A stretch of 7,968 nt of DNA from Betaproteobacteria bacterium (GTDB taxonomy: Bacteria > Pseudomonadota > Gammaproteobacteria > Burkholderiales > SG8-41): NCBI GenBank assembly GCA_021732805.1, contig JAKFUJ010000153.1:1-7968 (forward strand). Reading direction: 5' to 3'. This document shows positions 1-6,735 of this stretch, piece by piece. Within the stretch, counting starts at the first letter, position 1, and every line of letters starts with the position of its first letter. The notes beneath the pieces were generated by a model that was given only the letters and a program-made list of their open reading frames with translations, was not told the DNA's origin and searched no databases. The translations under genes were made by a program, and so were the position numbers.

Positions 1-1222
<1,222 letters not shown>

Positions 1223-1273
1223 CAGTCGCTGCAATCACCTGTTAACAAGCGATCGCCGGAAGCAAAGGGGCGC

Positions 1274-1304
1274 ATTCTACGCAGATTACTCCGCGGATGG
1301 ACAA
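1274..1304 (-). promoter_or_regulatory. Candidate promoter of the yheS-like gene
   Basis: On the minus strand, TTGTCC (1299-1304) and TAGAAT (1274-1279) are separated by 19 bases. The -10 matches the sigma-70 consensus at five of six positions, but the spacer is longer than ideal. Transcription would start near 1267, leaving a leader of about 45 bases before the ATG at 1222. Found by eye only. Confidence 0.3.
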
Positions 1305-1310
1305 TATCTG

Positions 1311-1340
1311 CTGATGAAAGCCGGCATGGTCAAGTACAAT
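1311..1340 (+). promoter_or_regulatory. Candidate promoter of the M48 peptidase / ankyrin unit
   Basis: TACAAT at 1335-1340 is a good -10 element. The best hexamer 18 bases upstream, CTGATG at 1311-1316, matches only half of the -35 consensus. Transcription would start near 1347, about 24 bases before the chosen ATG at 1371, which also argues against the longer in-frame starts at 1314 and 1326. Confidence 0.25.
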
Positions 1341-1370
1341 CCCGACTACCCGTATCAGGAGCCATCCACC

Positions 1371-2192
1371 ATGCCCCGTTTTCACAGAATTTATTCCGTC
1401 ATATTGCCCGTCGTGATGATTGCCGTCCTTGGCGGCTGCGAATCCACGACCTCCGGCGGCGCGGTAGGCGCCAACCGTCAGCAATTGCTGCTGGTGTCCT
1501 CCGCGGAACTCGACCAGATGGCAGTGCAGGCCTACACCAAACTGAAGGCCGATTCGACGAAAAAAGGCACATTGAATACCGATGCGGCGCTGACCAACCG
1601 CGTACGTGGCATTGCCAATCGCATTACGCCGCAAACCCGCGCTTTCCGTGCTGACGCGCCGGGATGGAAGTGGGAAGTCAACACCATCACCAGCGACGAG
1701 CTCAACGCCTTCTGCATGCCTGGCGGCAAGATCATGTTCTATAGCGGATTGATCAAACGGCTGAGCCTGAGCGATGACGAAATTGCCGTAGTGATGGGCC
1801 ACGAAATCGCGCACGCACTGCGCGAACATTCGCGGGAGCAGGTGTCGCAGGCCATCGCCGCACAAACCACGATCGGCATCGGTGCAGCACTTCTGGGATT
1901 GGGCGATGGCGCCGCCAGCCTCGCCAATACCGGCTATGAAGCGCTGATCGCCACCCGCTTCAGCCGCACTGACGAATCCGAAGCCGATCGCATCGGCCTC
2001 GAGCTGTCATCTCGTGCCGGCTACGATCCGCGTGCCGGCGTCACGCTGTGGCAAAAAATGCTCAAGGCCAGCCAGAGCGGCAGCCGCCCGCCGGAATTCC
2101 TCAGCACCCACCCGGCTGAAACCAGCCGCATCCAGCAGATTGAATCATTGTTGCCGACGGTGATGCCGCTTTATCAGGCGGCGCGACGTTGA
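1371..2192 (+). CDS. M48 family zinc metallopeptidase, predicted lipoprotein
   Basis: A 273-residue peptidase of the M48 family, the group of E. coli LoiP, YcaL and BepA, which degrade misfolded envelope proteins from the periplasmic side. The N-terminus (MPRFHRIYSVILP...) has a basic start, a hydrophobic stretch and a lipobox ending LGGC, so it should be acylated and membrane-anchored after export. The zinc motif is HEIAH (H144, E145, H148), and ESEAD at 202-206 probably supplies the third ligand, E202. Conserved family text such as DELNAFCMPGGKI and the STHPAE segment near the C-terminus is present. The reading frame is open upstream to 1086, but only the ATG at 1371 puts the signal sequence at the N-terminus, and it has AGGAG at 1357-1361. 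The ankyrin gene follows after 13 bases, suggesting cotranscription. Family and export are well supported; the substrate is unknown, so no symbol is given. Confidence 0.93.
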   Translation: MPRFHRIYSVILPVVMIAVLGGCESTTSGGAVGANRQQLLLVSSAELDQMAVQAYTKLKADSTKKGTLNTDAALTNRVRGIANRITPQTRAFRADAPGWKWEVNTITSDELNAFCMPGGKIMFYSGLIKRLSLSDDEIAVVMGHEIAHALREHSREQVSQAIAAQTTIGIGAALLGLGDGAASLANTGYEALIATRFSRTDESEADRIGLELSSRAGYDPRAGVTLWQKMLKASQSGSRPPEFLSTHPAETSRIQQIESLLPTVMPLYQAARR

Positions 2193-2205
2193 ACGCTGCA
2201 TCCCG

Positions 2206-2913
2206 ATGACAACCCGGCACTGCTGTTCAATCACCGTTTTGGCAGCGACTGTCCTGTGCGGTTTTGCGTTAATACCACTAACTGCGGCACAAGTTCCTCC
2301 CAGTGCAGGCGAGGCAGCACTTTACAGCGGTCTGCACGCGGCGGCACATAACGGCGATGTTGCGAAGATCAATCAACTGATCGTGCAAAAGGCTGACATC
2401 AATGCACGTGATCCTTACGGCCGCACGCCATTGCATGTTGCCGCTTACGCCGGCAGGACCGGAGCGATACGTGTTTTGATCGGCGCCGGCGCCAATCCCG
2501 GTCTTCTGGAAAAAGATCGTTACGACGCTGTCACTATTGCTGCAGTGGCCGACGACGAAGAAACGCTGCGCACATTGCTGTCGCTGGGTGCCAGCGCCAA
2601 ACTCACCACCAGCCGTTACGACGGCACCGCGCTGATCGCCGCCGCGCATCTCGGCCATGACGGCGTGGTTAAACAATTGATCGCCGCCGGCGCGCCGCTG
2701 GACCATGTCAACAACCTGCATTGGACCGCGCTGATCGAATCCATCGTGCTTGGCAATGGCGGTCTGCGCCATGTCGCGACGATGAAAGCACTGATCGACG
2801 CCGGCGCCAACCTGCAACTGGCGGACCGCAGCGGCAATACGCCGCTGAAGCTGGCCAGGGGGCGTGGCTACAGAGAGATGGTGGCCATACTGGAAAAGGC
2901 CGGGGCAAAATAA
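2206..2913 (+). CDS. Exported ankyrin-repeat protein
   Basis: A 235-residue protein made of a signal peptide (about residues 1-28, hydrophobic core followed by LTAA before Q29) and five to six ankyrin repeats filling the rest: about 38-69, 70-104, 105-136, 137-169, 170-207 and a final partial one at 208-235. Typical repeat text is GRTPLHVAAYAG and LIAAGA. The third repeat (TIAAVADDEETLRTLL) is degenerate. Ankyrin repeats bind proteins and have no catalytic role by themselves; with no other domain, this is likely a periplasmic binding or inhibitor-like partner. It begins 13 bases after the M48 peptidase stop with no clear Shine-Dalgarno, so it probably depends on translation of that gene. The partnership with the peptidase is inferred from position only. 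Confidence 0.88.
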   Translation: MTTRHCCSITVLAATVLCGFALIPLTAAQVPPSAGEAALYSGLHAAAHNGDVAKINQLIVQKADINARDPYGRTPLHVAAYAGRTGAIRVLIGAGANPGLLEKDRYDAVTIAAVADDEETLRTLLSLGASAKLTTSRYDGTALIAAAHLGHDGVVKQLIAAGAPLDHVNNLHWTALIESIVLGNGGLRHVATMKALIDAGANLQLADRSGNTPLKLARGRGYREMVAILEKAGAK

Positions 2914-2962
2914 ATTCCACAAAGTAATGCATATAAGTAATTGATTTTATTGTTATTTTTAT

Positions 2963-2996
2963 CGAAACCGCCAAGCAATGCCGACTGGCGGTTTTG
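2963..2996 (+). terminator. Intrinsic terminator after the ankyrin gene
   Basis: AAACCGCCA (2965-2973) pairs perfectly with TGGCGGTTT (2986-2994) around a 12-base loop. A G-T wobble and a C-G pair extend the base of the stem, and a T-rich run follows (TTTTGATTT). It sits about 50 bases after the ankyrin stop, with no other gene between. The complementary A-run is short, so activity on the other strand is less likely. Confidence 0.75.
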
Positions 2997-3022
2997 ATTT
3001 CCATACACCGCATTGCGCGTGG

Positions 3023-3054
3023 CAACTGCACGATTTTGCCGAAAATTGCAGTTG
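3023..3054. repeat. Long inverted repeat (hairpin) upstream of the uracil-DNA-glycosylase-like gene
   Basis: CAACTGCA (3023-3030) is the exact inverse complement of TGCAGTTG (3047-3054). Inside these arms ATTTT (3033-3037) pairs with AAAAT (3042-3046) around GCCG, leaving a 2-base bulge (CG) on the left arm. That is 13 base pairs in all, ending 19 bases before the ATG at 3074. There is no T-run after it, so it is not an ordinary terminator; it could be an operator or a structured 5' leader. Confidence 0.5.
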
Positions 3055-3073
3055 ATCCCAAAATGCGTCAGGC

Positions 3074-3661
3074 ATGGCTTCCCTGACATCACTGCTGACC
3101 GAGGTTCGCGCCTGCACGCTGTGCGCCGACCGTCTGCCGCTGGGTCCGCGCCCGGTGCTGCAGATGCTGGGTTCCGCGCGCATCTTGATCGCCGGTCAGG
3201 CGCCCGGCAGAAAAGTCCACGCAAGCGGCGTCCCTTTCGATGACGCCAGCGGCGACCGTCTGCGGGCATGGCTGGGCATTTCCCGTGACGTGTTCTACGA
3301 CCCGAAGAAAGTCGCCATCCTGCCGATGGGGTTCTGTTATCCCGGTACCGGCAAGTCCGGCGACCTGCCGCCACGGCCGGAATGCGCAGCGACTTGGCGC
3401 AAGCCGCTGCTCGCACGTCTGAACAATCTCCGACTCACGCTGGTGATCGGCCAGTACGCGCTGGCCTGGCACCTGCCGGAAGAAACCGGACCGCTGACCG
3501 CAATCGTGCAGGGCTGGAAAAAACACTGGCCCGAAACCGTCCCCCTGCCGCATCCGAGCCCGCGCAACAATATCTGGCTCAGGCGCAATCCATGGTTCGA
3601 GCGTGAACTGCTTCCGGTGCTGCGCAAACAGGTATCGGCGGCGCTGCGCCGCGACCATTAG
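3074..3661 (+). CDS. Uracil-DNA glycosylase superfamily protein, probable Fe-S type
   Basis: A 195-residue, single-domain protein of the uracil-DNA glycosylase superfamily, whose members remove damaged or misplaced bases from DNA. Visible motifs are GQAPG at 41-45 (motif 1), followed by the GVPFDDASGDRLR segment, and HPSPRNN near the C-terminus (motif 2 with its His). Four cysteines, C14, C17, C88 and C104, reproduce the C-x2-C ... C-x15-C spacing that holds the 4Fe-4S cluster in family 4 enzymes. However, motif 1 has Gln42 where family 4 has Glu, and the segment before C88 reads ILPMGFC rather than the usual ITN...C, so the specificity may differ. The start has only a weak Shine-Dalgarno (CAGG). 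The stop overlaps the stop of the opposing methyltransferase by 4 bases. The superfamily call is strong; the substrate is not established. Confidence 0.88.
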   Translation: MASLTSLLTEVRACTLCADRLPLGPRPVLQMLGSARILIAGQAPGRKVHASGVPFDDASGDRLRAWLGISRDVFYDPKKVAILPMGFCYPGTGKSGDLPPRPECAATWRKPLLARLNNLRLTLVIGQYALAWHLPEETGPLTAIVQGWKKHWPETVPLPHPSPRNNIWLRRNPWFERELLPVLRKQVSAALRRDH

Positions 3662-4854
3662 GCGGCAGTCCGCACCACCAGCCGCCACAACGCCGTAATC
3701 TCCGCGGCCCGTGCCGCATGCAGCGGATCGCTGGTGTCCTGCGATTTGGGATGCGTCGGCCGCGCCTCGCTGCGGCTTTTGACGTTAAGCCCCGCCGCAT
3801 CAATCAACGCCAGCAGTTCCTCCCGCGTGCGCAGCCCCAGATGTTCGGCGATGTCCGACAGGATCAGCCAGCCCTCGCCTTCCGGTTCGAGGTGTGCCGC
3901 CAGTCCCGCAAGGAAAGCACGCAGCATTTTGCCGCCGGCATCGTACACCGCGCGCTCAATCGGCGCGCTGGGGGTGGACGGTATCCACGGCGGATTGCAC
4001 ACGATCAGCGGCGCGCGCCCCTCGGGGAACATGTCTTTTTCAACTATGTCCACCTGCGCATTCAATCCCAGCCGCGACATGTTCTCGTGCGCGCAGGCCA
4101 GCGCGCGGGCATTGGTTTCGGTGGCAATGACTTTGGCAACACCACGTTTTGCCAGCACCGCGGCCAGCACACCGGTACCGGTGCCGATATCAAAAGCCAG
4201 CGTCTGCGCCGGCAACGTCGCCAGCGATACCAGTTTCACGTATTCGCTGCGGATGGGTGCAAACACGCCGTAGTAGGGATGGATGCGCGCACCCAGCGCC
4301 GGCACGTCGATACCCTTTTTGCGCCATTCGTGCGCGCCGATCAGTCCCAGCAGTTCACGCAGCGACACCACGCTGGCCGCGGCGCCCGGCGCGCCCCAGG
4401 CTTCGCGGCAGGCCAGCCGCACGTCGGGCGCGCGGCTCAGCGGAATTCCGTAATCCGCTTCCATCGGAATCAGCAGCATCGACAGGGTATGCGCGCGCTG
4501 CGCCAGCGCCTGACGGTGGCGATGGAAGGCTGCGCCGGGTGCAGGATCAGGCTCTGCTTGTTTACGCCGCACCTTGCGCGGCCGGTCGATGCGGCGCATC
4601 AGCGCCTGCAGCATCTGCCGCGCATTCTGGAAATCGCTGCGCCACAACAGCGCGGTGCCTTCGGCGGCAAGCCGGTACGCCGAATCGGCGCTCATGGTGT
4701 CATCTGCGATGACAATCCGTTTCGGCGGCGCAGCGCCGCTTTCGGAACGCCAGCGGGCGGAACGGTCTTCCGTGCCGTCGTTAAAATGGATTTGCGGATG
4801 GTCGGTCAAGGGGAAACTTTCATCGGGTGCGACATGCACCGCGGCCCCGAGCAT
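3658..4854 (-). CDS. Class I SAM-dependent methyltransferase (NPPW type)
   Basis: A 398-residue protein with a Rossmann-type methyltransferase domain in its C-terminal half. The SAM-binding motif is FDIGTGTG, with D222 first in the DIGTGTG part, and the catalytic motif is NPPW at 287-290, as in enzymes methylating amide or ring nitrogens (PrmC/HemK and RsmC-like). The N-terminal half (AYRLAAEGTALLW..., then LRELLGLIGAHEWRKKG) is typical of a conserved proteobacterial family usually annotated only as methyltransferase; its substrate is unknown to me. The frame is open up to an ATG at 4926, but that would place the start upstream of the leftward terminator at 4874-4897. The next ATG, 4854, is chosen. 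It lacks a clear Shine-Dalgarno, so an internal GTG or TTG start (for example the TTG near residue 16) remains possible. It is convergent with the uracil-DNA-glycosylase-like gene, overlapping it by 4 bases. Confidence 0.88.
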   Translation of the reverse strand: MLGAAVHVAPDESFPLTDHPQIHFNDGTEDRSARWRSESGAAPPKRIVIADDTMSADSAYRLAAEGTALLWRSDFQNARQMLQALMRRIDRPRKVRRKQAEPDPAPGAAFHRHRQALAQRAHTLSMLLIPMEADYGIPLSRAPDVRLACREAWGAPGAAASVVSLRELLGLIGAHEWRKKGIDVPALGARIHPYYGVFAPIRSEYVKLVSLATLPAQTLAFDIGTGTGVLAAVLAKRGVAKVIATETNARALACAHENMSRLGLNAQVDIVEKDMFPEGRAPLIVCNPPWIPSTPSAPIERAVYDAGGKMLRAFLAGLAAHLEPEGEGWLILSDIAEHLGLRTREELLALIDAAGLNVKSRSEARPTHPKSQDTSDPLHAARAAEITALWRLVVRTAA

Positions 4855-4873
4855 AACAGGACAGGGGAGCAAC

Positions 4874-4897
4874 AAAAAAAGGGGCCGGGCGGCCCCT
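4874..4897 (-). terminator. Intrinsic terminator of the leftward receptor/selenoprotein operon
   Basis: Read on the minus strand, AGGGGCC (4897-4891) and GGCCCCT (4886-4880) form a 7-bp GC-rich stem around a 4-base loop and run straight into seven Ts (4880-4874). It lies about 85 bases after the stop of the substrate-binding protein gene and ends the three-gene leftward unit. It also separates that unit from the methyltransferase gene, which therefore needs its own promoter or readthrough. Confidence 0.82.
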
Positions 4898-4981
4898 GAT
4901 GGTTTGGCTGCGATGCCCTGAAGCATAAAGTTATTGTTTTGTCTTTCCTGACGCCTTGGCGGTCAATCGTTTCAACTACTG

Positions 4982-5968
4982 TTATTTCGCCAGCCCCAGA
5001 TCAACCAGCACCGCTTTCATCGAAGCGTAATCCTCCTCGAGGTCCTTGGTAAATTGCGCGCTGCCGGTGAATACATTGGACCAGATGTTTTTTTCCAGTT
5101 CTTCTTTCCATTCCGGCGCTTCGGTAGCTTTGCGCAGCGTGGTCTCCCAGTACGCCACCTGCTGCGGTGTCAGCCCCTTGGGTGCAAACATCGAACGCCA
5201 TGCGCCGAAAGTAAAATCCGCGCCCTGTTCCTTCCAGGTCGGTACCACCGAAAACGCGCCGGGAAAACGCTGCGCCGAGGTAATGCCGATAACCCGCAAC
5301 CGTCCGGCCGCAACATGCGGCGCCACATTGCCGGCCGCGGTGGTCACCAGATCGATGTGCCCACCCAGCAGATTGGTCACCGCATCGGCAGAACCCTTGA
5401 ATGCCACGACTTTCAAATCACGCGCACTGCCGCCGATGGTTTTCATCAGCACGCCGGCGGCGATGTGGTTGTGGCTGCCGAGCAGCGGCGAAAAACCGAT
5501 GGTGACCGACTTCGGGTCCTTGCGCAGACGTTCGATCAGGTCCTTGCCGGTCTTGAGGCTGGAATTCGCAGCGACTGCAAACACCGTGTAATCGTCAAAC
5601 AGTGAAGCCACTGCCGTCAGATCGGAATGGCGCAGCGGGCTGGAACCGACAATATGATTGGTGAGGATGGCCGGTCCGGCGACCACCAGGTAATGCGGAT
5701 CGGCGTTGCGTTGCTGCACATAGGTATAGGCGATGCTGCCGCCGCCGCCCGCCTTGTTCTGGATGCTCAGCGTGACCGGCAACAATTTATTGGCAAGCAC
5801 GATGCGCTCCAGGCTGCGCGCGGTTTTGTCATTGCTGCCGCCCGGCGGATTGGGCACGACGATTTCAACGTTCTTGGCGGGTGACCAGGCCTGCGCGCCA
5901 GCGATGGCGCCGACTCCGCCCAATACTGCCGCGATACCGAATTGCATGACTGCACGTGCGTATTGCAT
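4982..5968 (-). CDS. Tripartite tricarboxylate transporter substrate-binding protein (Bug/TctC family)
   Basis: A 328-residue periplasmic receptor of the Bug (TctC) family, which binds carboxylates and other small organic molecules and delivers them to TctA/TctB membrane partners. Residues 1-26 are a signal peptide (MQYARAVMQFGIAAVLGG..., cleavage expected after AGAQA). The mature part shows family features: VEIVVPNPPGGSNDKTAR near its start, QNKAGGGGSIAY, the VAFKGSADAVTNLLGGHID segment and AGRLRVIGIT. Length is normal for the family. The ATG at 5968 is chosen over the in-frame ATG at 5992 because GAGGAGG (5974-5980) stands 5 bases before it and the signal peptide then starts correctly. No tctA or tctB genes are in the window, which is common for Bug proteins in Burkholderiales. 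It lies 74 bases after the UGSC selenoprotein gene on the same strand, so its ligand may be linked to that protein's reaction; the ligand cannot be read from the sequence. Confidence 0.93.
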   Translation of the reverse strand: MQYARAVMQFGIAAVLGGVGAIAGAQAWSPAKNVEIVVPNPPGGSNDKTARSLERIVLANKLLPVTLSIQNKAGGGGSIAYTYVQQRNADPHYLVVAGPAILTNHIVGSSPLRHSDLTAVASLFDDYTVFAVAANSSLKTGKDLIERLRKDPKSVTIGFSPLLGSHNHIAAGVLMKTIGGSARDLKVVAFKGSADAVTNLLGGHIDLVTTAAGNVAPHVAAGRLRVIGITSAQRFPGAFSVVPTWKEQGADFTFGAWRSMFAPKGLTPQQVAYWETTLRKATEAPEWKEELEKNIWSNVFTGSAQFTKDLEEDYASMKAVLVDLGLAK

Positions 5969-5996
5969 GGCTTCCTCCTCAGGACCACACATCGGC

Positions 5997-6017
5997 GGGA
6001 GGGCCGGCGGCCCTCCC
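5997..6017 (-). repeat. Perfect 9-bp intercistronic hairpin between selenoprotein and receptor genes
   Basis: GGGAGGGCC (5997-6005) pairs exactly with GGCCCTCCC (6009-6017) around a 3-base loop. It sits in the 74-base gap between the selenoprotein stop (6043) and the receptor start (5968), about 16 bases upstream of the receptor's Shine-Dalgarno. No T-run follows on the minus strand, so it is more likely an mRNA-stability or processing element than a full terminator; partial attenuation remains possible. Confidence 0.6.
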
Positions 6018-6042
6018 CCAACAACAATCGCTCAACTGCTAA

Positions 6043-6582
6043 TTACTTGCCGCCCTGCCCGTTCAACAAAAGATCAACAACCTGCGGCGTGATCTCCTCC
6101 GCGCGCTGGTCCATCTGCTCCGGCGTCAGATTGGCAATCGGATGCGGCAACACCAGGAATTTGAAATCCGGCACACCCCAAGTCCTTGCCATTGCCTTGC
6201 CGGTTACCGTGAACACATGAGTCACGATGGAAGCCGACGGAACACCCTGCTGCTCAAAAACTATGCTGTCGAGCACACTGCCCGAGCTGCATGACCCTCA
6301 ATCGCCGACGCCCGCGACGATGATGTCGCAACTGGCTTTGTATTCGGCGATCAGTTCCGGGCTGGGCGCGGCGCCGGAGCTTTTCTTTTTGCGGATCACA
6401 TGCGCTTTCGCACCGTGTTCGCGCTCAAGGAGGCCGGCAACGCGCAGCAGGATCTGGTCGGAGTTGTGTTTGGTGTTGTCGATGAGGCCGATGCGCAGGC
6501 CCTGCAGCGACTGCGGCCGCGACGCGTAAGCGATCGTGCGGCCCTTCACCTCGGTGGTTGGATCGTAGATTTGCAATGACAT
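6043..6582 (-). CDS. UGSC family selenoprotein (in-frame TGA read as selenocysteine)
   Basis: A 179-residue protein whose codon 95 is TGA (6298-6300). Read with the standard code it falls into two pieces, 6298-6582 and 6043 to about 6276, but the frame is continuous across the TGA. The TGA is followed by Gly-Ser-Cys, giving ...VAGVGD-U-G-S-C-SSG..., the motif that names the UGSC family; homologues have Sec or Cys here. Sec95 and Cys98 form a CxxC-like redox pair, reminiscent of the UxxC sites of glycine and D-proline reductase B subunits. The C-terminal part (VLDSIVFEQQGVPSASIVTH, then KFLVLPHPIANLTPEQ) is family-like. The start at 6582 has AAGGAGG (6587-6593) close by; the in-frame ATG at 6603 lies upstream of that site. 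The protein is cytoplasmic, with no signal peptide. Neighbours are the 345-residue gene upstream and a carboxylate receptor downstream. The molecular substrate is unknown. The alternative is a pseudogene or read error turning a Cys codon into TGA. Confidence 0.88.
6262..6288 (-). promoter_or_regulatory. Candidate bacterial SECIS hairpin(s) after the Sec codon
   Basis: Two mutually exclusive short hairpins follow the TGA. One (6272-6288) pairs AGCTCG with TGTGCT, with one T-T mismatch and one G-T pair, and has a GGCAG loop starting 16 bases after the TGA. The other (6262-6277) pairs TGTGCT with AGCATA, six pairs including one wobble, with a CGAC loop about 27 bases after. Both fit the loose bacterial rule of an apical loop 16-37 bases downstream with a G in its first two positions. 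Both are weak by eye and would need folding to rank. Confidence 0.35.
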
Positions 6583-6627
6583 GATGCCTCCTTGGGTTGC
6601 CATTAAAAAAACAACAAAATCAACTAC

Positions 6628-6727
6628 TTAACCACAGATCACAGAGGACACAGAGAAAACCGGAAATCGTTCATTGTTGGGTTTTTGCTATTGAAGTTCT
6701 CTGTGCTCTCTGTGTCCTTGTGGCTAA
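6628..6727. repeat. Imperfect inverted-repeat element (MITE/REP-like) between the 345-residue gene and the selenoprotein gene
   Basis: The left arm at 6628-6657 (TTAACCACAG...) and the right arm at 6697-6727 (...CCTTGTGGCTAA) are inverse complements at about 24 of 30 positions, with one gap. They enclose 39 bases. The arms are built from short CACAGAG units. Nothing in it codes. Similar CCACAGAG/CTCTGTGG palindromes occur as dispersed intergenic repeats in environmental proteobacteria, as I recall. In the operon transcript it would fold into one long hairpin just after the stop codon at 6736. Confidence 0.65.
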
Positions 6728-6735
6728 AAGGGGTT

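Noticed and set aside
2868..3416. Minus-strand ORF of 182 codons across the 2914-3073 gap
   Set aside because: It overlaps the terminator, the hairpin and most of the uracil-DNA-glycosylase-like gene, and has Arg-rich shadow composition.
3718..4899. 393-codon plus-strand ORF
   Set aside because: Antisense shadow of the methyltransferase, whose motifs DIGTGTG and NPPW are clear on the other strand.
6043..6603. Two separate small genes or a broken pseudogene
   Set aside because: The frame is intact across the TGA and the TGA falls exactly on the Sec/Cys column of the UGSC motif, which favours recoding over decay.
6628..6727. CRISPR-like array from the repeated CACAGAG units
   Set aside because: There are only two arms in inverse orientation, with no regularly spaced direct repeats or spacers.
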